Below are positions 8,350-16,817 of a DNA stretch of 64,000 nt, in pieces. The DNA is from Halorubrum aethiopicum (GTDB taxonomy: Archaea; Halobacteriota; Halobacteria; Halobacteriales; Haloferacaceae), in the NCBI RefSeq assembly GCF_001542905.1, contig NZ_LOAJ01000001.1:2852001-2916000 (forward strand). Reading direction: 5' to 3'. A model generated the notes under the pieces. The model had not been told where the DNA came from and did not search any database. It saw only the letters and a program-made list of their open reading frames with translations. Position 1 is the first letter of the stretch; the number at the start of each line of letters is the position of its first letter. The translations under genes were made by a program, and so were the position numbers.

Positions 8350-8365
8350 CTGACCGATCGGTCAG
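8350..8365. promoter_or_regulatory. 16-bp perfect palindrome, candidate TetR operator
   Basis: CTGACCGATCGGTCAG reads the same on both strands. It lies between the divergent TetR gene (start 8220) and the gene at 8435, about 40 bases upstream of the latter's TATA. It shares TGACCG...CGGTCA with the palindrome at 15832-15849 next to the second TetR gene. Confidence 0.6.
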
Positions 8366-8434
8366 TAACCGACAACCGATCGAGGACGCGAACGCGTCCC
8401 GGGTCTTTATTCTCGGCCCGACGAACCCTCGGAC

Positions 8435-8803
8435 ATGCCCGATCTCCACCCGGTCGCCAAGCGGATCCACAACGTCCAGCCCGACCCGATCCGCCTCGAG
8501 CTCGATTCCGGCGAAACCGGCGTCTACGAGTTCTCCTCGACGGAGTTCTTCCGGCGGGAGTTCCGCGGCGAGGGAGTCCGAACCGACGCGGACGCGGACG
8601 CCGCCTTCCGGCTCGTCACCTCCGAGGACAACGAGCGGGTCCTCCTCGGCCGCTCCGGGCCGGACGAGGACGGCTGGTCGATGCTCGGCGCGGTCGTCGC
8701 CGCGGAGCGCGCCGGCGAGGGGGACCACGCCGGCGATGAGAGTGACGCCGGGGACGAGGGTGGCCCCGGAGACGGGGCCGCGGAGCCGGACGACCCGTCG
8801 TAG
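8435..8803 (+). CDS. Conserved haloarchaeal hypothetical protein
   Basis: A 122-residue acidic soluble protein. The N-terminal 80 residues (PDPIRLELDSGETGVYEFSS, then AFRLVTSEDNERVLLGR) look like a small beta-rich domain. The last 35 residues are a Gly/Asp/Glu tail of low complexity. TATA-like GTCTTTATTC (near 8406) sits about 28 bases before the ATG. It faces the TetR gene across the palindrome and may be regulated by it. I do not recognise a function. Confidence 0.65.
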   Translation: MPDLHPVAKRIHNVQPDPIRLELDSGETGVYEFSSTEFFRREFRGEGVRTDADADAAFRLVTSEDNERVLLGRSGPDEDGWSMLGAVVAAERAGEGDHAGDESDAGDEGGPGDGAAEPDDPS

Positions 8804-8804
8804 A

Positions 8805-9272
8805 TCAGCGCACGACCGTCACCGGCACCTGCGCGCGCCGGACGACGCCCTCGGCGACGCTCCCGAGGACGACCCGCGAGAGCCCGGTGCGCCCGCGGCT
8901 CGCGAGCACGACGTGATCGAAGGGTTCGGCGTCCTCGTCCTCGCCGCTCTCCTCGCTCCCGCCGGCCTCCTTCTCGCCGTCGGCGACGTCGAGGATCGTC
9001 GTCGTCGGCCGGCCGACCTCCAGTCGAGTCGCCACGTCGCGGTCGACCGCGTCGGTCGCGTCGGCGAGGATCCGCTCGCCCCGCTTTCTCGCGCTGTCGT
9101 ACCACTGGTCCACCGCGCCGGGGAACCCGCCGTCGACGCCGGTCGTCGAGTCGGCCGGGTTGATCACGTGAAGCGCCGTCAGCTCCGCGTCGGGCCACTC
9201 CTCGGCCGCGAACCGGAGCGCCTCGACCGCCTCCTCCGAGCCGTCGACCGCCACCAGGATCCGTTTGGCCAT
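8805..9272 (-). CDS. Universal stress protein (UspA family)
   Basis: A 155-residue single-domain protein beginning MAKRILVAVDGSEEAVEAL, the typical beta-strand plus Asp/Gly/Ser opening. Near the C-terminus it has GRTGLSRVVLGSVAEGVV, which matches the ATP-binding pattern G-x2-G-x9-G-S; it is therefore probably the nucleotide-binding class. An acidic, Glu/Asp-rich insert (about 100-115) sits in a loop. TATA-like GCTTTTGAG (near 9299) lies 27 bases upstream of the ATG. UspA proteins bind ATP and modulate stress responses; the specific signal cannot be read from the sequence. Confidence 0.9.
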   Translation of the reverse strand: MAKRILVAVDGSEEAVEALRFAAEEWPDAELTALHVINPADSTTGVDGGFPGAVDQWYDSARKRGERILADATDAVDRDVATRLEVGRPTTTILDVADGEKEAGGSEESGEDEDAEPFDHVVLASRGRTGLSRVVLGSVAEGVVRRAQVPVTVVR

Positions 9273-9384
9273 GTCCGGCGGTTCTCACGGTCCCCTCAAA
9301 AGCGCGGCGGCGGTTCTTCGGCGGCGGAAACGCGTCTCACGAGGGTCGCGCTCCGCTCGCCGCCCGCACTTCGCTCCTCGCAGC

Positions 9385-11292
9385 TCACTCCCCGTGGCGG
9401 GTCACGCACGTCGACAGCCCGATCAGTTCGACGGGCTCGGAGTTGTCCGGCGAGTACACGACCATCTGGCCCTTCTCCATGTACGGCACCTTGCCCGCGA
9501 GGTTCGAGGGGATGTTCACGCTCTGGATCGCGTCCTCGTCGCCGAGGTTCAACACGATCTTCGTGTTCACCTGTTTGAACACCGACTCGGCCACGTCCTG
9601 GGGGTCCTGCGTGATCAAGAAGAGCCCGAGCCGCTCCTTGCGGCCCTGTTTGGCCGCCTCGGTGAACGTGTCGACCACCTTGCGCGCCTGAACGTTGTCG
9701 GCGTCCGCGAGGAAGTTGTGCGCCTCGTCCATCCCGATCAGAAGCGGCGTCTCCTTCACCCGGTCGCTCCGCGGGTCGTTCGAGAGCTTGTCGCCGACGA
9801 GCATCGCCGAGACCGCCAGCACGACGATCTCCTTCTGTCTCGAGGTCGGCAGGTGGTAGGTCGGCACGACGCTGAGCCCGCCCGGACGGACGAGGGTGTG
9901 ATCGAGGTCGGTGATCGGCCGCGCGTCCCCGTCGAAGACCCCGCCGGGAACGCCGCGGACCCGGCGCATGACCGCCTCGAACGTCTTCTCGTGGATCCGC
10001 CCGGACTCGTCGAGCTCCTCTTTGAGCGCCGGGTCGTCGAGATACGAGAGGAACTCCCTGTAGGTCCCCGAGTCGCCGTAGTCGGAGAAGAACCGATTGA
10101 GCAGCGTCAAAAGCGCCGGGTACTGGTTCTCGTTGAGCCCGGAGCCGGCGACGAGCCACGGCATGTCGTACTCGTTCACCATCGAGAACGGGATCGTGAA
10201 CTCGACCCGCTCCGCGCGGTGGCCCTCGCCGGGGTACGTCGCGTTCGGGACCTTCGGCACCAGCGCGACCGTGTCGTCGTGGCCGCCGTGGGCGATCCCC
10301 TCGCGCTCGAACCGCCGGGCGGTCTCCGGATCCATCGCGGGGTTGTCGTCGTGCATCTGGGCGTACTCGTCCTGCGGGTCGAACTGGACCACCGCCATCC
10401 GCGCCTCGCGGCCGTCGTCCATCGGATACGTCCGGTCGGGGTCGAGGTACTGCCGGAGCACGTTCTTCGAGGCGTGGGTCTTCCCCGACCCCGTCCCGCC
10501 GGCGACGAGCGTGTGTCTGAACGCGAGGGGGTCGCCGTCGGCGTAGTCGTCCGTGATCCGGTAGTCGACCGTCGGGGGCTCGGCGGCGGTCCGCACCTTC
10601 TCGCCGCCGACCGAGAGGTGACCGAGGAAGACGCCCTCCTCGGGGATCTTCAGCCCGGTCTTGATCTCCGCGTCGTCCGCGGCCTCCTCGACGACCGCGC
10701 CCGGCTTCGGAACCCGGTCCGTCATCCGCCGACTCATCCCGTCGGCGTCGTCGTAGACGACCGACATGGGCTCGAGTTCGGCCATGAACTTGTAGTCGCG
10801 CTCGGCGAAGTCGTCGCGGCGCATCTGCCGGCGGGCGTGGATCTCGGTGGCGTCGTCGGACTGGAACTCCTGGGCGTACTCCAGCGCCGTGATCCGCGAG
10901 AAGAGCCGCTCGCCGTCGGGATACGGGACGAGGAGGTACTTTCCCAGCCGCACCGAGTCGCGGTTGCCGGTCGTGACGAACGCCTTGAGCGCCGTGTCGT
11001 CCTCCTCCTCGGAGACGCGGAGCCCCTGCGAAACCGAGACGACCCCGAGGCCGGCGTCGCTGCCGGCGGGGTCGACGTCGTAGGCGGCGAAGTCGTCGCT
11101 CCCGGCGTCCTCGGTGTCTCCGGCGTCGGGGGAGACCGCGGCGGCGGTGTCCCCGGCGTCGGGGGCGTCTTCGGCGTCCGAGGTTCCGGTCGCCGATCCG
11201 CCGTCGGCCTCCGTCGCGTCGGCGTCGCCGCCGCCCTCGTCGGTGTACTCGGTGAAGTCCTCGAGAGTCATGTCCGAGTCACCGTCGCCCAC
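9385..11292 (-). CDS. HerA-type DNA-translocating ATPase
   Basis: A 635-residue FtsK/HerA-superfamily ATPase. Residues 1-85 are an acidic low-complexity leader with Asp/Ala/Gly repeats. A beta-rich region follows (about 85-170, HAS-barrel-like). The ATPase core has a Walker A VAGGTGSGKTHASKN (about 263-277), a Walker B LLIGMDEAHNF (about 500-510) and a terminal sensor region near FLITQDPQDVAESVF. HerA works with NurA in DNA end resection, but no nurA gene lies next to it, so this may be one of the several haloarchaeal paralogues with another role. An in-frame ATG seven codons in (11269-11271) is an equally plausible start. Confidence 0.8.
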   Translation of the reverse strand: MGDGDSDMTLEDFTEYTDEGGGDADATEADGGSATGTSDAEDAPDAGDTAAAVSPDAGDTEDAGSDDFAAYDVDPAGSDAGLGVVSVSQGLRVSEEEDDTALKAFVTTGNRDSVRLGKYLLVPYPDGERLFSRITALEYAQEFQSDDATEIHARRQMRRDDFAERDYKFMAELEPMSVVYDDADGMSRRMTDRVPKPGAVVEEAADDAEIKTGLKIPEEGVFLGHLSVGGEKVRTAAEPPTVDYRITDDYADGDPLAFRHTLVAGGTGSGKTHASKNVLRQYLDPDRTYPMDDGREARMAVVQFDPQDEYAQMHDDNPAMDPETARRFEREGIAHGGHDDTVALVPKVPNATYPGEGHRAERVEFTIPFSMVNEYDMPWLVAGSGLNENQYPALLTLLNRFFSDYGDSGTYREFLSYLDDPALKEELDESGRIHEKTFEAVMRRVRGVPGGVFDGDARPITDLDHTLVRPGGLSVVPTYHLPTSRQKEIVVLAVSAMLVGDKLSNDPRSDRVKETPLLIGMDEAHNFLADADNVQARKVVDTFTEAAKQGRKERLGLFLITQDPQDVAESVFKQVNTKIVLNLGDEDAIQSVNIPSNLAGKVPYMEKGQMVVYSPDNSEPVELIGLSTCVTRHGE

Positions 11293-11361
11293 GCCGAAAG
11301 CGTTTCCCCCCGCGCGTCGGCCGCGTGCCCGGGCGGGCGTGCCCCCGAGGGCCGCGGACGG

Positions 11362-11368
11362 CTTTTAC
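11362..11368 (+). promoter_or_regulatory. TATA box for the 11391 gene
   Basis: CTTTTAC centred 26 bases upstream of the ATG at 11391, which decides that start over a longer in-frame alternative at 11325. Confidence 0.6.
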
Positions 11369-11390
11369 CGGTGGGGACCTTATCGGGGAC

Positions 11391-11726
11391 ATGATATTCG
11401 TTCGCGGCAGCGGCGGCGGGACCGACCTCACCGGGACGGTGTTCGAACGCGGCGAGGACCCGCCGACGTACAAGGGCGCGCCGGACGAGGACGCCGCGTA
11501 CGTCTGGGTGTGCGACTCCTTCTACCAGGTCGAGAGCGGCGGGTCGGCCCTGCTCGTCGACGGCTCGGAGATCCGCGTCGCGTTCGAGGAGCCGATGCCG
11601 CGCGGCTTCGACACCCGCGACCGGGCGGTGTCCGCGGCCCGCGAGCACGTCCGGACCCAGTTCGCGCGGATCGGCGTCGATCCGGGAGACGTCGACGTCG
11701 CGGTGACGAAGGCGGATCCGGCCTGA
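11391..11726 (+). CDS. Conserved haloarchaeal protein (DUF7113-type, from memory)
   Basis: A 111-residue protein starting MIFVRGSGGGTDLTGTVFERG. It continues through DPPTYKGAPDEDAAYVWVCDSFYQVESGG, a compact beta-type region, then a helix (DRAVSAAREHVRTQFARIG) and a short strand. The start is fixed by a TATA box 26 bases upstream. The family is widespread in haloarchaea and has no assigned function. It diverges from the HerA gene and converges on the sugar kinase. Confidence 0.7.
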   Translation: MIFVRGSGGGTDLTGTVFERGEDPPTYKGAPDEDAAYVWVCDSFYQVESGGSALLVDGSEIRVAFEEPMPRGFDTRDRAVSAAREHVRTQFARIGVDPGDVDVAVTKADPA

Positions 11727-11790
11727 TCGTCGCTTCCGCCCGTCGTCCCCACTGCGACGCCGCTTCCGCCCGGCCGCCGTTTCGGGCTCG

Positions 11791-12780
11791 TTACGTCGAC
11801 CCGTTCGTCTCCCGGAGCGACTCGACCTCCGAGCGGGTCGGAAGCGCCGTCATCGCCCCCTTCGCGGTCGTCGACCGCGCCGCCACCGCGTTCGCGAACG
11901 CCAGGGCCTCCGAGAGCGACTCGCCGGCCGACAGCGCCGCGACCGCGCCCGCGGTGAACGCGTCGCCCGCGCCGGTGGTGTCGACGGGGTCGACCGGGTA
12001 CCCCCCGTGTTCGACCACGAGCGGCTCGTCGGTCGGGTTCCACGGCGCGTCGGGCGTCGCCCGCGCGAGCGCCCCGTCGGGGCCGCGCGTGAGCAGCGCG
12101 GTGTGAGGTCCCAGATCACAGACGGCGCGGGCGAGCTCCGCGGCGTCGCCGTCGTCCGCGTCCGGCTCCGCGATCCCCGCCGCGACGAGGTCCTCGACGG
12201 TCGCCTTCGCCACGTCCGAGAGACCGAGCGCGCGCCGGCAGGCGTCGGCGAAGTCCGTGCCCTCGAACAGCTCCGGGCGGGCGTTCGGGTCGAAGGAGAC
12301 GACCGCGTCGTCGACCTCGTTCGCGCGTGAGAGCAGGTCGAACGTCGCCGTGCGGCTCGGGTCGTCCGCGAGGACGACCCCGCCGGCGTGGACCCACTCC
12401 GTGCCCGCGAGGACCTCGTCGTCGACGGCCCCCGGCCGCATCCGGGTGTCGGCCGTCCCGTTCCGGTGAAAGCTGAACGCCCGGTCCGCGTCGGCGTCGA
12501 GACCGACGAAGACGAGCGTCGTGTCGGCGTCGGCGTCGCGCTCGATCAGGTCCTCCCGGACGCCCTCCTCGGCGAGCGTCCGCGCGAGGTAGTCGCCGAA
12601 CGCGTCGTCGCCGAGGCGGGTCCAGAACAGCGGGGGCTCTCCCAGGCGCGAGAGCCCGACCGCGACGTTGGCGGGCGCGCCGCCGGCGCGACGGTGGAAC
12701 GTCTCGACGGCGTCGAGCGCGCCGTGGCCCTCCGGAACGAAGTCGACCAGCGTCTCGCCGGCGACGAGGAGTCGAGTCAT
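11791..12780 (-). CDS. PfkB-family sugar kinase, probably fructokinase-like
   Basis: A 329-residue ribokinase-fold kinase. The first family signature, RRAGGAPANVAVGLSRLG (about 30-47), and the second, DTTGAGDAFTAG (267-278) with the catalytic base Asp, are both intact. The opening VAGETLVDFVPEG is shared with fructokinases and 2-keto-3-deoxygluconate kinases. Substrate cannot be fixed from sequence; fructose is favoured by the overall pattern and by the GH68 fructan enzyme at the far end of this window. It is transcribed alone, ahead of rpl11 on the same strand with a 120-base gap. Confidence 0.82.
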   Translation of the reverse strand: MTRLLVAGETLVDFVPEGHGALDAVETFHRRAGGAPANVAVGLSRLGEPPLFWTRLGDDAFGDYLARTLAEEGVREDLIERDADADTTLVFVGLDADADRAFSFHRNGTADTRMRPGAVDDEVLAGTEWVHAGGVVLADDPSRTATFDLLSRANEVDDAVVSFDPNARPELFEGTDFADACRRALGLSDVAKATVEDLVAAGIAEPDADDGDAAELARAVCDLGPHTALLTRGPDGALARATPDAPWNPTDEPLVVEHGGYPVDPVDTTGAGDAFTAGAVAALSAGESLSEALAFANAVAARSTTAKGAMTALPTRSEVESLRETNGST

Positions 12781-12901
12781 GTTCCTCCGTCCGGCCGGGA
12801 GGAGGAAGTCGGTTCGGGTTCGGACGGTCGGTGCCGGCGGCTCGCCGGTACCGGATCGGAAACGAGCGAACGGCCGCAGGAAGCGTGGGGGAACCGGAGC
12901 G

Positions 12902-13378
12902 TTACGCCTCGAGGACGTCGTCGTACTCGCCGGCGTCGACGCGGTCGTCGAACGTCCGGGCGTCCTCGCCCTCGATGGTGACGCCGAGGGAGGCGCAGGT
13001 GCCGCCGACCTCCTTGGCGGCGTTCTTCGTGTCGTACGCCAGCAGGTCGCTCGACTTCTGTTCGGCGACCTTCTTCACCTGCTCGACGGACATGTCGGCG
13101 ACGAAGTCCTCCTGGGGCTCGCCGGAGCCCGTCTCGAAGCCGGCCTCGTCCTTGATCAGTTCCGCGGTCGGCGGAACGCCGACGTCGATCGTGAAGGAGC
13201 CGTCGTCCTCGTACTCGACGGTGACGGGGACCTCCATCCCGTCGAACGCGGCGGTCTCCTCGTTGATCCGGTTCACGACCTCCTGCACGTCCACCGGCGT
13301 CGGGCCGAGCTCCGGACCGAGCGGCGGACCGGGGTTGGCCTGCCCGCCGGGGACGAGCGCTTCGATGGTTCCAGCCAT
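12902..13378 (-). CDS. rpl11: 50S ribosomal protein L11 (uL11)
   Basis: A 158-residue protein with the L11 core: the N-terminal domain LVPGGQANPGPPLGPELGP binds the GTPase-associated centre, and the C-terminal RNA-binding domain has DLLAYDTKNAAKEVGGTCASLGVTIEG. The archaeal C-terminal extension is acidic. TATA (GTTAAAAG, 13401-13408) lies 26 bases before the ATG. The gene stands apart from the L1-L10-L12 cluster, as in other haloarchaea where L11 is separately transcribed. A 23-bp triple repeat lies upstream. Confidence 0.97.
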   Translation of the reverse strand: MAGTIEALVPGGQANPGPPLGPELGPTPVDVQEVVNRINEETAAFDGMEVPVTVEYEDDGSFTIDVGVPPTAELIKDEAGFETGSGEPQEDFVADMSVEQVKKVAEQKSSDLLAYDTKNAAKEVGGTCASLGVTIEGEDARTFDDRVDAGEYDDVLEA

Positions 13379-13400
13379 GTCCGTACGAACCCGCCGATGA

Positions 13401-13408
13401 CTTTTAAC
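13401..13408 (-). promoter_or_regulatory. TATA box of rpl11
   Basis: CGTTAAAAG on the minus strand, 26 bases from the start codon. Confidence 0.65.
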
Positions 13409-13450
13409 GGTTGTTCTTTGAACCAGCGGGCGCGAGCGGTTCGCATACGG

Positions 13451-13519
13451 CGGTCCGGCGGCGACGCGAAGGGCGGGCCGTCAGCGACGCGAAGGGCGGT
13501 CCGGCGGCGACGCGAAGGG
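13451..13519. repeat. Three 23-bp tandem repeats upstream of rpl11
   Basis: Units 13451-13473, 13474-13496 and 13497-13519. The outer two are identical (GCGGTCCGGCGGCGACGCGA...), the middle differs at three positions. They lie between the MFS gene end and the rpl11 promoter and are non-coding. Confidence 0.9.
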
Positions 13520-13567
13520 CACCGGCGGAACCGTGAGACCGCCCCCGCGGCGACCCCGGCGCGCGGC

Positions 13568-14950
13568 TCACGCCTCGCTCGGGGCGGCCTCCCCGCCGGT
13601 CGCCTCGCCGGCGTCGCGACCGGGGACGAACGTCCCCGTCTCCCGCCGAACGCCGACGAGCAGCGCGATCCCGGCGGCGAGCGGCACGGCCGCACACGCC
13701 GCGTAGATCGGCGCGAACCCCACCGTCTCGACGAGCGGGAGCGACACCATCGGCCCCAGCCCGCCACCGATGTCGCCGAAGACGTTGTTGGTGCCGGAGG
13801 CCCGACCCATCCGCTCGTCGGGCGTCAGATCGGCTAAAAGCGCCATCATCGGGCCGCTCGTCCCGCCCTGTCCCGCCCCGATGGCGACGCAGGCCACCCC
13901 GAGTTCGAGCGACGAGCCCGCCCGCGCCAGGAGCAGGAAGCCGACGAAGGAGACGGCGAGGAACGCCAAGAGGATCGGCGTCCGCGACTCGCGGGAGTCG
14001 GAGACCCGCCCGCCGGCGAACATGAACACCGCGGCGGAGATCACGGTTCCGGCCATGAACAGCCCCGAGGTCCCCTGCGGGGCGAGCCCCAGAAGCGAGA
14101 TGTCCGTCTCGGCGAGGAACAACACGAGGGTCGCGAACAGCGCCCCGATGTACGCGAACATCAGCCCGAAGTTGACGAGCCCGACCGTCACGGCGGGCGT
14201 CGAGGTGTCGATCTCCCACGGTTTGACCGACCGCTTCTCGCCGTCGGTCGTCACGTGCGTCTCGGGGACGAGCCGGTAGGCGACGACGCTCGCGAGCAGC
14301 GCGAACGCGGCGGCGACGACGAACGCCGCGACGTTGCCCGCGAGCGAGGAGACGATGCCGCCGAGGACGAGCCCCGCGGGAAAGCCCATCGTGATGCCGC
14401 CGCGCACGACGCCCATGTTCGTCCCCCGCGAGCCGCTGTCGGAGACGTCCGCGGCGATGGTGTAGGCGGTCGCGAACACCGCGGCCGACCCGACGCCCCA
14501 GAGGACGCGCGCCAGCAGGAACCACGCCTCGGGCGCGACCGCGACCGAGAGGGCCGCGAACCACTCGCTCGGGCCGACGACGAGCGGGCCGATCGACCCC
14601 GTCGGCAGCCCCGTCGCGAACGGTCGGAGCGACTCCGCCGACGGCAGCGCGATGGCGACGACGTAGCCGAGGGTGGCGATCCCCTCGATGAACAGCCCGG
14701 CGACGAAGGGCTTCCGGGTGCCGTAGCGGTCGATGAGCGCTCCCGCCGGCGCGTTGGCCACGAGCCGGACCCAGCGGTTCGCGGAGAGGATCACCCCGAC
14801 CATGAACGCGGAGATGCCGAGGACCGCGCCGAGGTTCGGGAGGATGGGGAAGACGACGCCCCCGCCGAACCCGACGAAGAACGTGCTGGCGATCACCGCG
14901 AGCAGCACGGGCGGGAGCCGTGGGAGGCCGATCGAGGGGAGCCGGGCCAT
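13568..14950 (-). CDS. MFS transporter, probable drug/metabolite exporter
   Basis: A 460-residue protein with about 12 membrane helices. The first half holds ANRWVRLVANAPAGALIDRYGTRKPF, the major-facilitator loop 2-3 motif region. A longer loop with Leu/Ser residues follows helix 3, and the mid-protein charged loop (TDGEKRSVKPWEI) separates two six-helix bundles. It sits 47 bases behind a TetR-family gene on the same strand, and that gene carries a palindrome at its start. This arrangement suggests a self-regulated efflux operon. Substrate is unknown. Confidence 0.87.
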   Translation of the reverse strand: MARLPSIGLPRLPPVLLAVIASTFFVGFGGGVVFPILPNLGAVLGISAFMVGVILSANRWVRLVANAPAGALIDRYGTRKPFVAGLFIEGIATLGYVVAIALPSAESLRPFATGLPTGSIGPLVVGPSEWFAALSVAVAPEAWFLLARVLWGVGSAAVFATAYTIAADVSDSGSRGTNMGVVRGGITMGFPAGLVLGGIVSSLAGNVAAFVVAAAFALLASVVAYRLVPETHVTTDGEKRSVKPWEIDTSTPAVTVGLVNFGLMFAYIGALFATLVLFLAETDISLLGLAPQGTSGLFMAGTVISAAVFMFAGGRVSDSRESRTPILLAFLAVSFVGFLLLARAGSSLELGVACVAIGAGQGGTSGPMMALLADLTPDERMGRASGTNNVFGDIGGGLGPMVSLPLVETVGFAPIYAACAAVPLAAGIALLVGVRRETGTFVPGRDAGEATGGEAAPSEA

Positions 14951-14997
14951 CGGTTACGGGCCCGCGTCCCTCGTCGAACGCGTCGGGTGCGCCCCCG

Positions 14998-15831
14998 TCA
15001 TTCCCGCGCCTCTCCCTCCGCCTCGGAGCCGCCGGCGGGGTTCTCGCCGGTCCGGGCCGTGAGCTGCTCGAGCGTGGCGTCGAGCGACGGGAGCGTCACC
15101 CCCTCGGCGAGCAGGGGCTCGACGATCCGTCGCAGTGTCGCCTCCGCGACCGTCCGCGTGTACGCGATGTCGGCCTCCGTGGCGTCGGCGGTCCCGTCGC
15201 CGGCGGGCGCGCCGCCGGGCGTCCTCCCGTCGCCGGGCGCGCCGTACGCGACCCCGTCTCCGGCAGCTCCGGCGGCTCCGGCGTCCCCGGCGGCACCCTC
15301 CCCGCCGAGGCCGGTCCCGAGGGTGATCTGTCTCGTCCGCGCGCCGTCCAGCGTCGCCACGAGGAGCGCGGCCGTCTCGTCGACGTCGACCTCGCGGAAG
15401 GCGCCCTCGTCGATCCCGTCGGCGAGGATCTCCGCGGCGGTCTCGCGCAGGAGCCGGTCGCTGCGGAGCAGCTGTTCGCGGATCCGGTCGTTGAACGGCC
15501 CCTGCGAGCGCATCTCGAGGAGCCCGATGTGGAACGATTCGCGCTCGGTCTCGGCGGGCTCGAAGACGAACCAGCCGACGAACGCGACGAGCCGCTCCAC
15601 GGGGGGCGCGTCCGCGCCGCGGGACATGCGGTGCTCGAAGTCGGAGATGACCCGCGAGAGGAACGCCACGAGGAGGTCCTCCTTCGTGTCGTAGTGGTAG
15701 TGGAGAAGCGACTTGCTCTTCGAGCACTCGTCGGCGATGTCCTGCATCGTCAGCCCCGCGTAGCCGTGTCTACACAGCGCCCGGTAGACGCCGTTCATGA
15801 TCTCGTCGGCCGCGCCCGGCTGCTCGCTCAT
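14998..15831 (-). CDS. TetR/AcrR-family regulator with an inserted Gly/Ala-rich segment
   Basis: A 277-residue regulator. The DNA-binding domain (about 8-55) contains YAGLTMQDIADECSKSKSLLHYHYDTKEDLL. The ligand domain is helical up to about residue 165. Residues about 175-225 are a Gly/Ala/Pro-rich low-complexity insert (GAAGDAGAAGAAGDG and following), after which a terminal helical part resumes; typical TetR proteins are near 200 residues, so the insert explains the extra length. An 18-bp palindrome (15832-15849) directly abuts the ATG, so the protein very probably represses itself and the downstream MFS exporter. Confidence 0.85.
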   Translation of the reverse strand: MSEQPGAADEIMNGVYRALCRHGYAGLTMQDIADECSKSKSLLHYHYDTKEDLLVAFLSRVISDFEHRMSRGADAPPVERLVAFVGWFVFEPAETERESFHIGLLEMRSQGPFNDRIREQLLRSDRLLRETAAEILADGIDEGAFREVDVDETAALLVATLDGARTRQITLGTGLGGEGAAGDAGAAGAAGDGVAYGAPGDGRTPGGAPAGDGTADATEADIAYTRTVAEATLRRIVEPLLAEGVTLPSLDATLEQLTARTGENPAGGSEAEGEARE

Positions 15832-15849
15832 TGACTGACCGGTCAGTCA
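15832..15849. promoter_or_regulatory. 18-bp perfect palindrome at the TetR start, candidate operator
   Basis: TGACTGACCGGTCAGTCA is a perfect inverted repeat immediately upstream of the ATG at 15829-15831. It would cover the transcription start of a leaderless mRNA. Core TGACCGGTCA resembles the palindrome at 8350-8365. Confidence 0.7.
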
Positions 15850-16007
15850 GCAAGGCTCAAAGCCCTGTCGGTGAGCGGCGCGTCTCGCCGGGATCGGTCG
15901 ATTCCGGACGGTTTCGCCGGATGTCGCGACCGACGAACGTCGGCGCGAAGCGGTCGCTAGCGGGTGTAGAACGGTCGAAAAGCCGATACAACAGAACGTC
16001 TGACGCC

Positions 16008-16202
16008 TTACAGACGGGTGACGTTCGTCGCGCGCGGACCCTTGTCCGCCTCCTCGATGTCGAACTCGACTTCCTGACCCTCCTCCAGGTCCGGGCCGCC
16101 GACGTCCTCCATGTGGAAGAACACGTCCTCGTCCGCGTCGTCAGTCTCGATGAATCCGTAGCCGCCAGTGTCGTTGAAGAAATCAACTTCGCCTTTCGCC
16201 AT
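16008..16202 (-). CDS. cspA: Cold-shock domain protein (CspA family)
   Basis: A 64-residue single OB-fold protein. Both nucleic-acid-binding motifs are intact: RNP1 as GGYGFIE and RNP2 as DVFFHM. It is more acidic than bacterial CspA, as expected in a halophile. It acts as an RNA chaperone binding single-stranded RNA or DNA. TATA (CTTTTATG, 16228-16236) is about 30 bases before the ATG. It diverges from the sdh operon. Confidence 0.95.
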   Translation of the reverse strand: MAKGEVDFFNDTGGYGFIETDDADEDVFFHMEDVGGPDLEEGQEVEFDIEEADKGPRATNVTRL

Positions 16203-16227
16203 TGCGTCCGTACTGGCGAGAGGGGCA

Positions 16228-16236
16228 CATAAAAGG
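16228..16236 (-). promoter_or_regulatory. TATA box of cspA
   Basis: CCTTTTATG on the minus strand, about 30 bases from the start at 16202. Confidence 0.6.
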
Positions 16237-16350
16237 CTTCCGCGAGCGATCCGTGCGCGTCAACGGCTGTCACATGGGTTCGCCGCGACGGCCGGCGCGT
16301 GGAACGCGGACGCCGATCCCGCGACGGATCGGCGGCAGCGATCGGCCGTG

Positions 16351-16367
16351 GTAGTAACTACTATACG
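16351..16367 (+). promoter_or_regulatory. sdh operon promoter with a small inverted repeat
   Basis: CTATACG (16361-16367) is the TATA element, centred about 27 bases before the sdhC ATG at 16391. GTAGT-A-ACTAC (16351-16361) is a perfect 5-1-5 inverted repeat that overlaps the BRE position, a candidate regulator site. Confidence 0.5.
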
Positions 16368-16390
16368 ACCGCGGTACCGAGGTCCCACGT

Positions 16391-16816
16391 ATGAGTCAGT
16401 CGTACAATCGAGGCCTCATCGAGGACTTCAGTCGGTGGCGGGAGTTCGAGGCCGGCATGTGGGCGTGGATATTTCATAAGTTTACGGGGTGGGTGCTCAT
16501 CGGGTACCTCTTCACCCACATCGCCGTCCTGAGCACGGCGATCCCCGCGTCGGGGGCGGAGACGGCGGTACTCCAGGCGGGCAACGACGTGTACACCCAG
16601 ACGATCGTCTCGCTCGAGGGGCTGTTGCTGGTTCGGGTCCTCGAGGTCGGGCTGCTCGCCGTCGCCGTGTTCCACATGCTCAACGGCGCGCGCCTGCTGT
16701 TGGTCGACCTCGGCGTCGGACTGGAGTCACAGGACAAGAGCTTCTACGCGTCGCTGGTGCTGACGGGGGCCATCACGGTCGCGTCGGTGCCGACGTTCAT
16801 CGCGGGGGCCTTCTGA
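16391..16816 (+). CDS. sdhC: Succinate dehydrogenase cytochrome b subunit SdhC
   Basis: A 141-residue membrane anchor with three hydrophobic helices. [17 protein letters not shown] (about 28-44) contains the conserved His and the quinone-side region; [17 protein letters not shown] (about 94-110) holds the haem-ligand His. It begins the operon sdhCDBA and is followed by sdhD after one base. Confidence 0.93.
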   Translation: MSQSYNRGLIEDFSRWREFEAGMWAWIFHKFTGWVLIGYLFTHIAVLSTAIPASGAETAVLQAGNDVYTQTIVSLEGLLLVRVLEVGLLAVAVFHMLNGARLLLVDLGVGLESQDKSFYASLVLTGAITVASVPTFIAGAF

Positions 16817-16817
16817 G

